64,000 nt of DNA, taken from Ancylostoma caninum (Eukaryota > Nematoda > Chromadorea > Rhabditida > Ancylostomatidae). The DNA lies in the NCBI GenBank assembly GCA_037903475.1, contig JBAJFG010000363.1:186001-250000 (forward strand). Direction: 5' to 3'. How positions within the stretch are numbered: the stretch's first letter is position 1; the number at the start of each line of letters is the position of its first letter. The notes beneath the pieces were generated by a model. It ran no database searches and was not told where the DNA came from. It worked only from the letters and a program-made list of their open reading frames with translations. Of the stretch, positions 40,391-52,551 are shown piece after piece. A program made the position numbers and the translations under genes.

Positions 40391-43300
40391 TATCATCGAC
40401 TGATCGATGACCCTCGCTCTATTCTCATTACTCCTAATACACTTTACTCACTATTCTCCTCGCCTGTACAGTCAGTAATAAATAAATATCATCTACTGAA
40501 CCACTACCTTCTATATTGGGACAAGATAAAGTCCAAGAGTCTAAGACGCAACCATCCGCCACATAAGTCGCAAAAATTGCCCTTAAAAGCAGTGTGTCAC
40601 CTCAAGGATCGCGTTCGAGATCCCCATTTCAGCCGTGCATATGCGAGCCGCTGAGCGCAAAGGTACACTTTAGGTTTCAAAGTAAAACCCCGAGTGAACG
40701 GGAGGTTTGACTCCGCATCAAAAACATGCTGAGGTGCAACAAGGTTTTCCAACACGGCAATGCTTACTCATTCGATAACAACTACTGCTAGAAAGTTCAT
40801 TTTGATGTGCAATCTCAACTCCTCAGCTCTGCTTTTTCCAGCTTCCTAGCAAGCAAACTAGTCTGCTCTAGTATCAAATTTGGCCCCCAAAATAGGGTTT
40901 TTGACGGTTCTTCCCAATTTCAAGCATAATGCTCGAATCAGCGCGTCGAGTAGGACTGAATTCTGCTGACATTCGAGGACTCATTCCCTGGTAGTTTGTG
41001 AATCCCCCAAAAAAATCGATGATCACCAGAAATGTCGATAGATGCACCGGAGGGGACCACGCCCGACGTTACCAAACTTGCCAGATCGGACGCGATGGCG
41101 TGCTGTGAACATGACATGGTCGCAACCGGTGCAATCAGCTTTCGATCTCGCCCAAATTCAAAGTGATGTGAAACGTCGAGTGGTCAAACCCCGTCCCCCG
41201 TTCTGACCCCCGTGGCCATGTCGTTCAAGGTACCCCGTCCAAAATTTGATGGTCCCGTCAAAATCCGAGATCTCAACTCCCGTCCCCGTTCCCCCATCGC
41301 AATCCCCGTTGAATTTCAAGTTTAGGGCATCGATCGGTCAGTCCGGTCAAGGTCCCCATCCAAATTTGAAGGTCCCATCGAAATTGGAGAGGTCCAACCC
41401 CGCCGCCGCACCCCGCGGCAATCCCCGTCGGATGCGCGACACCGATCAATCGCGCGGCAAGCCACAGTGCCCGTCCAATCCCGGCGAACCTGTCAAAAAA
41501 CCGAAATTCCATTAGTTGAGAAAAAACTGCATCGTAGTCTGCTCCAGTCGCTGTGACCGTAAACGCAACCGCGCCGCAACATGGGTACAGATTTTGCCCG
41601 CGCATTTTGCTTACCATTCTTTTTATATTATGATCTTTTTTTTTTCAAGGTGTGAAGGCTGCTGGTACTCGACGAAGTACCCGATTTCGGGAATAATGCG
41701 TGAATTTGAAAGTAGCGTGTTATGACCGCCTAATATGCTAACTCCACTTAGCCAGTTAAGTTCAAGCTGGTTTGGATGACAAGTGGCAACTTTGGGTTTT
41801 GTTTGGATGTACTTAAAGCCAACAGCACCGTTGTCTATGACTATCGATTTCGTTTAGTTTAAATATCTTATCTATATGCATAAAAGCATGGTAGGAGCGC
41901 TACTTAGGTCTGTTTACATATAAGGTCTGTTCACGTACAGATACAAGCACACAATAAAATGCCGAACTGCGTACACAGCAGCACATCCCTTGACCAGTAA
42001 GTCGCGAAACCGCAACCAGTAGGACGGGGATGGTATATTTTAGAAATTTTTGGTTCCAAATCTGTTTTTTCATTGTGTAGAAAACTGGCCGAAAAGGGAC
42101 TGGGGGGGGGGGTGAGAAGGCACCTAGTATTGGTGGATAGTTTGACCGTGCATGTTCTGACGTTAGTTAAAAAGTGATACTTGTTAATTTACTGTCTTAC
42201 TGGTTGCGGGTTTCCCGACTTATTGGTCGTGGGATTGTACTGCTGTGGTCGCAGATTTGGTGGTTCAGTTTTATTATACGATTGCATTCACAAGCACGTA
42301 CAATTGTTAATGGACCTAGATAACAGTGGCACCGTGCTTTTATGCGGCACGGTATCATATCACAATAACCCAGGTGCGCAGCAGTGCGCATCTGTGTAAA
42401 CAATGAGCGACATAGAAAGGTGATTGATACGATATAATGACAACATGATGCGGTATCTATGGAATTCGCGTTATGCGGAGCATAACACTAACTGGTCAAA
42501 ACAAATGCGCACGTTTTGACTAGTTAGTTAACAAGTCTCGCTTTCTGATAATAGTTTTAATAATCTTAGATGTAATAATAGTGATCCTAGGTGGTCATAC
42601 GTAAGATCATTTTTATTATTACACCTAAGATTATTATTATTACACTTGAGATTGTTATTAAACTTCGTTTTTTTTCTTCTCATCAAAATTGAAGGTTGAA
42701 AAATTGAGAACTGTTTTTTGTGTACATTCCGAAAAAGGCACTCATCACCGGACATCCAGAAAAGAGGGATGTGTTTTTGATCAGATTGGAACCCCATTTC
42801 GCTTGAACCGTTGGAATTTCACTACTAGTTCATACACACTACATGCATACATTCATACTATATTGTCGGATGCGAAAGGTGTGAAAGTTGATGGAAGATT
42901 TATAAAGTCACCTATCTACGAAAATGCTCAGGATATTTAGACCTTAGAGGCAGCACTCGCAGAAATTTTCGCGTTGGAGGTTTCGCGGTATATCGGGATT
43001 TTTAGGGACGATGAACTCATCGACAACGATGAAGTCGCTTGAAACACGCGGAAAACACAGAAAATGATGGCGATATTTCATGTGCGTCCACAAGGCGGAC
43101 GAGTGTTCCTTGATGGGTCCTGTCACGAAACCCTGCAAATGGTGCGCATTCCACACAAACCCCTGCGCCAAACAACATATAGTCCTTGTCGAAAAGATAG
43201 ACGGATTGCTGTTTCGTATCGTCGCGGCCGCAGAGTCGCATCGGGGCCTACTTGACCCTCTCACTTTTTGTATGCTCTCTTAGCATCTCAATCAGGTTCC

Positions 43301-43760
43301 ACCGCGTTCCTGCAGTCACGGAATCCGTACCGCGTTCCTGCAGTCACGGAATCCGTCTATCTTTTCAACAAGGACTATGCGTAAAGTGCCACAGTGAGTG
43401 ATAGCACCTCACTTGGCTGTTTCTTGCCATGTTCAAAAAGGTAAAACAGCCTGACGCTACGCGTACGGATGGTAAGTATCCGTCGGCGTGCATGTGGCTG
43501 TGGTTGTCTGCTTCTGCCAGCAACAGACAACCAGTGCCATTCCACGCCGCGGTCCCCCTTGCACACGGCCGTTTGGAGCTCTCCGCATTACATGTGACAG
43601 CCAAGGGTTTTAATTCCGAAAGAAGGTCTGCTTCAAAATGTTGGAGAGTACTGTTGAAAGCACACGTCTTTTTGGGACACCACTTGTAATTATTACAGAG
43701 GAGGAGATGGATTCGCCTATATTTGCTCGTATCTTAGAGAGTAAATTTTCAATATGCCTA
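40391..43760. repeat. no gene; C-rich 123-bp duplication and a 28-bp tandem
   Basis: Two diverged copies of a C-rich unit (CAAGGT-CCCC-TCCAAA-TTTGA ... GGCAATCCCCGT) lie at 41224-41313 and 41347-41432. A G-run is at 42104-42113, and A/T-rich TTATTATTACACxT repeats at 42597-42660. A 28-bp exact tandem pair (ACCGCGTTCCTGCAG and on) is at 43301-43356, next to the AAGATAGACGGAT family block. I see no host exon. Confidence 0.5.
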
Positions 43761-44013
43761 GGAACGGCGCAGCCAGGCGGCCGGTTTTCTTTTAGCTCCG
43801 CTCGATCTGATTATTTATCTCACTCCTATCTCTATTTTTCCTTAATTTTGCACTTTCATTACTTCTTTTTGTGTGATTTATATTTCTACTTACACGCTAA
43901 GATTTTTCTTCGTGTGTCGCCCAGTATTTCCGACCCATTTTTTGTTTACTTTCCTGCTGCCTATCTTCGTTACGTATGTCCGCCTTCGATTTGTGGTAGA
44001 TCAAACCTACAGT

Positions 44014-44682
44014 ATGCCAGCATCTAGGTGTACTCGCGTGAGCAAAAACAAAAAAGCCAATAGAGGCTCTCAAACTGCGCCCACTCCCCAAACAACTGTA
44101 GGTAAGCCTGACGAGACCGACTTCAGCCAGCTTTCAGTTCAAGAACTCTTAGCCATCATTAAGGATCGCAATTGCGACCCTGTTATAGAAGCTGTGGTTC
44201 AAACGTTAGCTGCAAAAATCCCGACTGAACTGGCTAAGTGTGCTGAAGCCGAGACTCGTGGGCGAACCATAGTAATAAGTGGACTCGAGGAGGCTAATGG
44301 GAACTTGCTCCCTTCACAACATCAAGCTGATGTTGAATGCAAAGTCACTAAAGTTCTTGACGTCCTTGGGGTCCAGTGTCGCCCTTCTGATATCTTCCGA
44401 ATAGGAAAACTGGACAGTTCACGGCCACGTCTGGTTAAAGTTGTGCTTCCATCAGCTCATCACTGGCGTCAGGCTCTCGCGAATGCGCGACTACTACGCT
44501 CAAGTGCGTTCGGTAACGTTTATGTTAGAAGGAGCATGACTTCTGAAGAAAGGAAGCATGAGTTTGAGCTAAGGCAACAAGCCCGTGAGCTTAACTGGAG
44601 TAAAGGTGGATGTGAATGGGTGGTGTTTCGAGGAGAACTCAGACGTCTTTCCGACCTTCCAAGGAAGTCGGGAAACGCCTGA
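44014..44682 (+). CDS. CR1-type LINE ORF1 protein
   Basis: The start MPASRCTRVSKNKK is chosen because the upstream codons (from 43873) are hydrophobic and unlike ORF1 proteins. The central part RTIVISGLEEA, DVLGVQCRPSDIFRIGK and RPRLVKVVLPS, then NVYVRRSMTSEER and LRQQARELN, resembles the RRM-like nucleic-acid-binding core of ORF1 in CR1 and L2-type LINEs. The role is RNA binding and chaperoning in the retrotransposition particle. It is 222 residues long and overlaps ORF2 by 67 bp in another frame. Confidence 0.8.
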   Translation: MPASRCTRVSKNKKANRGSQTAPTPQTTVGKPDETDFSQLSVQELLAIIKDRNCDPVIEAVVQTLAAKIPTELAKCAEAETRGRTIVISGLEEANGNLLPSQHQADVECKVTKVLDVLGVQCRPSDIFRIGKLDSSRPRLVKVVLPSAHHWRQALANARLLRSSAFGNVYVRRSMTSEERKHEFELRQQARELNWSKGGCEWVVFRGELRRLSDLPRKSGNA

Positions 44683-47519
44683 GTGGGCAGGGTCGGCAGG
44701 GCAATGTTGGTAATCTCAATTGTTTCCTTCTGAACGCCCGTAGCCTCGTTAACAAATTGCACCATTTTCAATCCTTCTTGACTCAAACTAAACCTGATCT
44801 TGTTTTTGTTAGTGAAACTTGGTTAACTTCAAAAATCCTTGATTCTGAGATTGTAGGAGGTCTTCCATACTGTACTTTCCATGCTGACAAGAAAAGTGGT
44901 AGGGGTGGTGGTGTGTGCTGTCTAGCTAAGAGCTCCCTAGTGATTTTTTCTCAACATCTTGACCTTTCACTGAAAGCAGACTTGTTATATATTGATGTTC
45001 TGAATCCTGACAAATTATCTCTTATGCGCTTCATCATCGTTTACCGCCCCCCAAACTCTGCCACAGCTGATGATGAGCAGCTCATAGATTTGCTAACGGA
45101 CCTTGCTTCAGTGCGTAGTTCCACAGTCATTCTTGGCGATTTTAATCTAAAAATTGAATGGAATAACGGCAGCGGAAGAAGCCTCAGTAGCTCGTCTGCG
45201 CGGTTTCTTAGCTTTTTCCAAGAATGTGGCTTGCATCAGTATGTTCCTGTACCAACTCTCGGTAATACCGTACTTGATTTAATTCTTTCCTCCTCTCCTA
45301 TCGTCTCTAAGATACGAACACTACCTCCACTATCCTCTGCTGCCCATTGCGTACTTTGTTTCGAAGTTTTTGGAGAAGCTTTCAAGTCCCTATTTCTACC
45401 ACTGCCTGATTTTAATAGTGTTGATTTTGATGCCTTGAACGATTATTTGGCTAGTTTTGAATGGCTCACCATATTCGACTGCTACACCTCATCGTCTGAA
45501 GTGTACCGAAGGTTTTGTGCCATTTTGTACGATGCCCTCTCTAAGTTTGTTCCCTTGAAATTTCCACATCATCCTGATTTAAAATACCCTCCACATATTC
45601 GTTCGCTTATGCATCAAAAGGAAAGGCTTTTCGCTAAACTAACCACTCCTTTATCACATCCCCTATACAAAGAAGTGTGCGCTGATCTTGACTACCACCT
45701 CAGGAAATTCCTTGTCAATCATGAGCGGCGTCTCGCCACTAGTGTTTCTAAACAGAGATTGTTCTTCTATGTTCAGCGCAAAATCAAATTGAACAGAATA
45801 TCCCCTGTTCTGATTGACCAGTCCGGTCATCCTCTCTACAGTGATATCGACAAAGCCAGTGCCCTTGGAGAATACTTTGCCAGTGTGTTTTCAGACCCTA
45901 CGAAAGACGGAAGTGAAGAATCGAGTGTGTACAATATTTGCCGTTCTTCCCACAGTTGTGAGAATGTCTACTTTCATCCTGAGGTCATTTTTCACATACT
46001 CAAACGTTTGAAACGTTCTACCTCTCTACCTTATGATGGCATCCCGCAAATTATATATAAGTACTGTGCTAAATCGTTATGTAAACCACTGGCACATATG
46101 TTCAACATTTCCATGCTACTGGGCGAGGTTCCTGATTTATGGAAAGAAGCATTAGTAACTGCGATTCCTAAGATTGCTAATGCTCGCCATGTTTCTGATT
46201 TTAGACCAATAACTATTACGCCAACCCCTGCTAAAGTGATGGAAACAATTTTAAGAGACAAAATAATGCCCTGGCTTCTCAAACGTAACGCTTTCCCACT
46301 CGAACAACATGGCTTTCTGCCAGGTGCGTCTACTATATCAAACCTTCTCGATACACTTCACGACTGGAGAGTTGCCTTGAATGAGAAAAAATGTGTCGAT
46401 ATGATTTACCTGGACCTTTCTGAAGCATTTGATAAAGTTTGCCATTCCAAATTGCTAGACAAATTCAATTTACTTGGCATCCGTGGTAGACTTCTTGACT
46501 GGCTAAGGTCCTATTTGGAGCGCAGATACATGACAATCAGAGTAGGGCTTGGATATTCCGAACGATATCACTGTAAGAGCGGTGTACTTTCCCCCTTAAT
46601 GTTCCTTATCTACACCATAGAGCTTCCTGGTGTATTGAAAACATCTTCTGACATTAGGATTCAAGTATATGCCGACGATATTAAAATTTACGGCAGCTAT
46701 GATACTGCAACCTGTTCAATGGTGCGTGCATCATTGCAGGCTGCTATTAATAAATTGCACCGATGGACAGCTAATTGGAATCTCTCTCTGAACCCTAATA
46801 AGTCATTCACAATGCACCTTGGCGACAGTGACCCAGTAGTCTATGAGGTGGATCGACAGCCTTTGAAACAATGTAAAATGGCCAATGATCTAGGTGTCTT
46901 AGTGGACTGCTCATTGAATTTTTCCGATCACATTGACAACATCGTGAAGAAGGCTTATTCTGCACTTTTCATGATATTCCGGAACTTCCACAGCAATGAT
47001 CCTAAAATTCTGAGAAGGCTATACTATGCATTAGTTTTGCCGCATATGGAATACTGCTCACAAGTTTGGAGCCCACACAAAAAAAGTGAAATTGGAAAGA
47101 TTGAGAAAGTGCAAAAAACATTCACACGACTAGTTTACTATGGAATGAAATACACTCGTCACAACATGCCAGATTATCCCACCCGCCTGAAAGCTTTGTC
47201 GATGAGCCCGTTGGTCCATCGGCGGTTATATGCTGACTTGGCCTTCTCTTTCCGTGTTCTTAGGAAAGAGGTAAAATTGGCTCCTAGCAAATACTGGGTC
47301 TTTAGAGCTACTAGTAGTAGAGCAGGTGGTTTCAACCTCTGCTATGTAAGGATCCACAGATGGAGATACCTGCAGTTATTCAATTCCTTCTTCATGCGTA
47401 CAGCGAGATGGCTTCGGTTACAACCTGTTCGTGTTCTTCGAGCAGAGAACAGTAGAGTTCTCAAGACGAGACTGAGAGAAGTTGACATTTCACAACTATT
47501 CGGTTTGGAGCTTCCTTGA
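44616..47519 (+). CDS. CR1-type LINE ORF2: endonuclease and reverse transcriptase
   Basis: 967 codons, initiated within ORF1 at 44616 or by reinitiation. The apurinic-type endonuclease has NARSLVNKL, VFVSETWL, RGGGVCCL and ILGDFNL in the first 190 residues. RT motifs are YLDLSEAFDKVCH (about 602), YADDIKIYG (about 685) and LGVLVDCSLNFSDHI. The usual GVPQGSVLSPL motif reads SGVLSPLMFLIY, so about five residues (PQGSV) are missing in frame. That turn contacts the primer/template in RTs, so the enzyme is probably dead despite an open frame. Confidence 0.93.
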   Translation: MGGVSRRTQTSFRPSKEVGKRLSGQGRQGNVGNLNCFLLNARSLVNKLHHFQSFLTQTKPDLVFVSETWLTSKILDSEIVGGLPYCTFHADKKSGRGGGVCCLAKSSLVIFSQHLDLSLKADLLYIDVLNPDKLSLMRFIIVYRPPNSATADDEQLIDLLTDLASVRSSTVILGDFNLKIEWNNGSGRSLSSSSARFLSFFQECGLHQYVPVPTLGNTVLDLILSSSPIVSKIRTLPPLSSAAHCVLCFEVFGEAFKSLFLPLPDFNSVDFDALNDYLASFEWLTIFDCYTSSSEVYRRFCAILYDALSKFVPLKFPHHPDLKYPPHIRSLMHQKERLFAKLTTPLSHPLYKEVCADLDYHLRKFLVNHERRLATSVSKQRLFFYVQRKIKLNRISPVLIDQSGHPLYSDIDKASALGEYFASVFSDPTKDGSEESSVYNICRSSHSCENVYFHPEVIFHILKRLKRSTSLPYDGIPQIIYKYCAKSLCKPLAHMFNISMLLGEVPDLWKEALVTAIPKIANARHVSDFRPITITPTPAKVMETILRDKIMPWLLKRNAFPLEQHGFLPGASTISNLLDTLHDWRVALNEKKCVDMIYLDLSEAFDKVCHSKLLDKFNLLGIRGRLLDWLRSYLERRYMTIRVGLGYSERYHCKSGVLSPLMFLIYTIELPGVLKTSSDIRIQVYADDIKIYGSYDTATCSMVRASLQAAINKLHRWTANWNLSLNPNKSFTMHLGDSDPVVYEVDRQPLKQCKMANDLGVLVDCSLNFSDHIDNIVKKAYSALFMIFRNFHSNDPKILRRLYYALVLPHMEYCSQVWSPHKKSEIGKIEKVQKTFTRLVYYGMKYTRHNMPDYPTRLKALSMSPLVHRRLYADLAFSFRVLRKEVKLAPSKYWVFRATSSRAGGFNLCYVRIHRWRYLQLFNSFFMRTARWLRLQPVRVLRAENSRVLKTRLREVDISQLFGLELP

Positions 47520-48284
47520 TACGTATGCACTTGATTTCAGCAGCTGGCACACACCATGCTCTTGACATCATGACGGTTACAGGCTTTCTACATACTGACG
47601 TTACCTAGTTTGATCAATTTCTGTGTTATGTTCTTTTTAGTTGTTTTTCTTTGTTCTGCATACTGACCTTCTTTCAAGTTTGTCGGTCTCCGCTGTTACC
47701 TAGGAAGTTCGACCTCTTGCACAGCTTCAGCCGGCAGCTCATGACTTACTTTCTTTGGCTCCTCACATATCTTTTCGCTGTTGATGCTTCATATTTCCTC
47801 TGTCATTTTAACCATGCTCGTGCAACCGCCACTCTATGCTCAAACACCAAGGAAGTGGTGTCTCCGGGTAGTTGAAAGAGGTTCATTGCCCGCCTGGGTA
47901 CGCACGGAAAGTCAGACCATTCGCCCGGGTACTACCCGTTCTCATCCGCCACTCGAAAGTGATGTATATCACACAAGTAATCCCATTCACACCTTGGTTA
48001 TTTTGCGCATCGGTGAGCGAAAGCATATCAGCATGACTTATCGGCTACAATTCAGCATCACAGTTGGAAGTCTTGGAAGGACTTTGTGTGGCTGTTCTTC
48101 GAGCGCTGGCTTTTGCTTGCATTGATTTGTTCCTAGTGTATAAGCGGCTGTCATAGTTGCGTTGTCAATGTACTTTTGATGGAGCCCCTTGAGTGCAAAT
48201 AAATAAATAAAAATAAATAAATAATTAAATATGTTTGACTTGGCCATTGATTGTTCTTATCATCTAGTTTTTCGTTTTTTCCAG

Positions 48285-48358
48285 CCCTTGAGAAGCTCGT
48301 CGCTGATCCGGAAGAGGTACAAGATGTTGCTCCACCAAGAGTCGTTCCAGTGTATGTG
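48285..48358 (+). CDS. ife-4: candidate upstream ife-4 exon
   Basis: TTTTTTCCAG precedes 74 bases encoding LEKLVADPEEVQDVAPPRVV and PVYV, closed by GTGAGT. The exon ends in phase 0 and the next exon (52552) starts in phase 0, giving PVYV-KDTPCTPLEHPLEY. Membership in ife-4 rests on the phase match and position. The N-terminus of 4EHP proteins is poorly conserved. The CR1 element ends about 50 bp upstream. The first coding exon is not identified. Confidence 0.45.
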
Positions 48359-51300
48359 GTGAGTTCTTTTATACTGATTCAGTGCTGTTACCTTATGGAA
48401 CTAGGTAAGACTGGTTAAGTGTACTGAACTAATTGGTGGTATAAAAAATACAAATGCTATAATTTCTTATCAATAGAGCTGAAGTAAAACCTACCACATT
48501 TCCATTGCTCTAAAGATGATAGATATGTTGCAAACGAATGTCATTGCTGAAGTTTTCGCCTGTAACTGTATTCCGTCATAATCCAGTAGGCAGTATACAG
48601 AGAACTCCGAACGAACGTGGAAGTCGCCGTTAAACTTACAATGAAGAAACGACTGCGTGGAAAACCTGTCCAACTCTGCCCACTCGTGGAGGGACCACCC
48701 CACATTTCGGGTCGCTGCCCCTTCAATTTGTATGCGTCTCTTTTTTTCCATTGATTATTGCATCGTCACTTGAACTTTATTCATTGTTCGTGTACGTGGC
48801 TATGATCTCGCGTTTCAGAAGCGAATGTCTTCGAATGTTTTCACGTTATTGGGCAGTTCTCTCTAGAAGCAATAGAATTTTCAGGCAAATAGTTATCGTT
48901 TCGAATAGCGTTTATAATGAAACACGCATCGGCATTCAGAAAGTTTCCCTTGCAAGGATGCAATGATGTGAAAAGACTAGAACACTGGTCCCGTTGTCAG
49001 TAGTGAAGCAAGAGTAGAAATCAGAAGTAGTAGACAGTAGAATTTTTAAGAGGAAGTGAAGCTCGACCTCTCATCCCTAAAACAAGTAAAAGTTCATCAG
49101 GATCACTCTACACAAAGTATCGGATCCGCCGATCCTTGCGACTGTGCGCTTGTGTGAAGAATGAGAAGCCGTACTTGCACCATAACTTCTAGAAGCATCC
49201 TTTGAATTCCGTATCAGCGGTATGGTCCGTAGTTGAGAACCCATGTGTCATTTTCATGAACGTGTGTTGTTGTTTAACGTAATCATCTAGAACAGTTGTA
49301 ATATGGTTGTCGTGACCCAGAATCGTGTCTTTGACATGAACATGCTGGAGTGGATATGTAGTAACAACGATTTTGATTAAAAAGTCCTCCGGTCGACGAG
49401 TATGTGGAAGTTGTTCTGCAGGAAATGGAACATCTGGTAGTCGATGAAGCAGGTCAATCTCCGTTCATTACGATGTCTCGCAGGGCATTCTCCGTCCATT
49501 ACGATGTCTCCACTACCGTTTAACAACTGCTCAAACTTTGGTGATTAAATTATGCTGCTGAACGAGTGGGGGTTGAAAATCGTGTCGCAACAGTACATCA
49601 CAGTCGCACCTGCACGATCGAGAACTACTACGTACGGTTGGTTCAGAAACCAAGGAGTATGGCTGTATTGCTATATACGTGGAAAGCCAAAATTTCCTTT
49701 TAGTTGCGCTTCATCTAACTTGCTGGTCGCGCGGATTTCTCGCTGCTTGACACGTTAAAACAACTACGGTCATAATTAACATAATCATATCAATCATAAT
49801 TAACACTCATGAACGAGCGAACTTTCATAATTCTACCACAGTCAACGTGAGAGGAGATGATGATAAGGTATAACCTTTCCGGTTCTCTCAAGCTCTTCTT
49901 TCTCCTGAGATGTTCTGGAGATAAATAATAGTCCTTGAGGGGTAGCGTCACCTCGAAAGCTATTATTCCTCTTTGAAAACAGCATTATGTACATCATTGA
50001 TGACATGGAACCTGCTTAGGGAATATCAAACCTCTCTAGAATGACCGTTGATGAACTGTGCAACAAGACTACAGAAGTGCAAGTTGTTTGCATGAAGAAT
50101 TGTAGTCGACGACGCAATGATGATTGGAAGAAAGGAGCCGCACATAGATCAAGGGGGTGCCGACATTAGACGTTGGCTGGTCCCGCCGCGAGTGGGCGGA
50201 GTTGGACGAGTTTTCCCCGCAGCCGTATTTTCATTGTAGATTTAACGGCGAGTCGGACGTGGGCACGGGGCGGGACCGCCCCGCGGTTCTCTCGGGCAGA
50301 GACACAGGCGCTCGGCGTGGTGGCTGTGGTTGTTTGCTCTGCCATCAGCAGAGAACTCGAGTGGCACGTCGCGCTGCGTCAATGAAACCGTCTGCACAAT
50401 GAAACTATTCCTGGCCTCAAGCGTTCCGGCAGTTGCACCAGCTTCAGCTGGTGATATGGAATGAAGTAGTGGTATAGCTCCAAAGGAACAAGATGTGAAA
50501 TAGATTAATCATCACACACAAATACACGCATACACACATACACATACACACACAGTGAAAGTCATAAAGTTGACGGATTTGTGAACTTGAGCGTGCACGG
50601 CAGCGCGACCGTCGCGCGTTGGAATCGCTGCCGTCGTGGCTAATCGTAGCAGTGTGTAGATTTTTTCATTGTATTTGATAGTTTGACGACGAAAAGCACT
50701 AAACGTCGGGTCACGGCCAAGAGGTACCCGACCTGATTAGCGTCAGATGAGCTCAACTGCTGTACATATGAGGAGGATCGGCGCAGTCCTTCCTTGCGCT
50801 GCTAGACGAAATAGACTTGTATAAAGTTAGATATTGTTAAGTATTTTTTCGTTTTTCGCGGCATTGGAAAAGATGGGGTCTTCGCTGAGTAGGGGACTTG
50901 AACGAAGAATAAAAATAATGAGAATTTTAATTTAAATGTTCAATAAGAAATAACAAACATTTGAAAAATAATAAAAGTAGACGAAAATAATGCATTACAA
51001 GAATTTTATTTATTTCAACATAATTTCGAAAATTCGGCGACACCCCCCCCCCCCTCTCTCCCACTCCCTGCGTCCGCCACTGACGTTTGCACGGATCCAA
51101 AAGTTTTTGCAGGGATTTGTGCTACAGATGCTCCCCTCTAATTGAAGTGAGTATCGATGGAAGTGCTTTTTTTCTCGGAATCGGGAGCACCACGCCACCG
51201 CGCTGCCCGCTCGGGAGTCGTAACCGTGATGACAACCACAGGATTTTCTTGGTTATTTGTTGTTTTTTTTTTGATAATTGATATGGAGTACGGTGAAAAA

Positions 51301-52551
51301 CTATCGAGGAAATTCTGCTTTGCCATCACCGCGGCGATCCCAACGCGAGCTGTGTGCCCGCGTCGCATGCTTCTCAACTCCGCTAAAAACATACTTCCAT
51401 CGACTGTAAGTGTATCAGGGATCGAGCAGCACTAATACACCAGCTACCGTTGCCGTGATGTGCTGCTTTTGGCATACATAAACTTTTTTGATGACTATAA
51501 ACAAATCCCGCTATTTCTTCTGAAACCTGTCCAGTCAGAATTCCTTTCTCGAGCGACATGGTGAACCGCACTACTCGTCTGGAGAATGTTACTGTAGCTT
51601 ATTTGCGCGCGCATAATGGTGGAAAGTCTTGACTTTTGCTAAACGAATGAATAGCTCTTCCACTATGACAGCACAACTTTCCAGGCTGCACCTAATTCGC
51701 AACCTTAGTATTGTGAGCTCTCTCTCCCATCCCCTCTATTCATCCGATTTTTTTGGGAATTCTTCTTATTCCTTGGACATGGAGAACTCCTGAGAAGAAG
51801 CGTTCTGCGAGGTGAAGAGTGGCACAATCAAAGCCATCAGATTGGAAGTGTCTAGGAATAGTTTCAAATGTTGAAAAAGAAATTCTACATAATTGCCGCG
51901 CGTCAAATGAAGGACACTTCGACCGCCGGAGCGTTCAAAAACCAAACACGAATTTCTTAATGTGAAATTTTGATTCGAATTTTAATGAACTTCGATGTCT
52001 TTACATACAACGGCTGCGTGGAAACCCACTCTCCTCAGGTGCAGTCGATGTTACCCTATTTCTCAGAAAATGAGGCATCAGTAAAGGCCCTGTTGATATT
52101 TTGCACTGAATTGTTTATATAATTATGATCACTATCTGATGACTTGAAAATGGAAAAGTTTTGGAGGAAGTTGATGTGGTGATATATCATCAATCGTATT
52201 GAATCATTGGAGTGTAGATTGCACAAGCAGCTGATAACTTCGCGCGTCATTAATTTTTTTTAATCTTTGGTCTTGAGCCAACTTATAGAAACGTGAAGGT
52301 GCCTACTACTTTCAGCTTGAAATTTGGAACGTGTTTAATACGCAAGGTGGCTGAAAATGACAGTATCTGTAGTCTTGTTACCCACCGGGAAAGGAAGGTA
52401 CTACTTTGAGCGTTGTACTTGCTACTTATCTGAAGTTTACAGTACTAGTAAGAGCACATCGTTGTGCCATGCTATGTAGATACACACTCTAATTTCACTT
52501 CTGAGCCTAGCAGTGGTAGAAACGTCCGATGTAAAAATTTGTCTTTTATAG
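48359..52551. other. intron of about 4.2 kb; inverted repeat copies, no genes
   Basis: If the 48285 exon belongs to ife-4, this is one intron. Blocks at 48608-48725 and 50155-50275 (GTCCAACTCTGCCCACTCG and its inverse GAGTGGGCGGAGTTGGACGA) are diverged inverted copies of one repeat. An ACACACATACAC tract is at 50515-50555 and a C-run at 51041-51052. The open frames have no domains. Confidence 0.45.

Larger units (their letters stand above)
43760..48232 (+). mobile_element. CR1-clade non-LTR retrotransposon (LINE)
   Basis: Two overlapping ORFs (44014-44682, 44616-47519) are followed by a 700-bp 3' region ending in a short AAATA repeat (48197-48230) instead of poly(A), as in CR1-type LINEs. 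The 5' limit is not visible. The C/T-rich stretch from about 43760 is taken as its 5' UTR. No target duplication is seen, which is usual for CR1. Both frames are uninterrupted, so the copy is young. Confidence 0.88.

Noticed and set aside
43873..44013. Hydrophobic N-terminal extension of LINE ORF1
   Set aside because: The C/T-rich 5' region translates to Phe/Leu-rich sequence by composition. MPASRCTRVSKNKK fits ORF1 proteins better.
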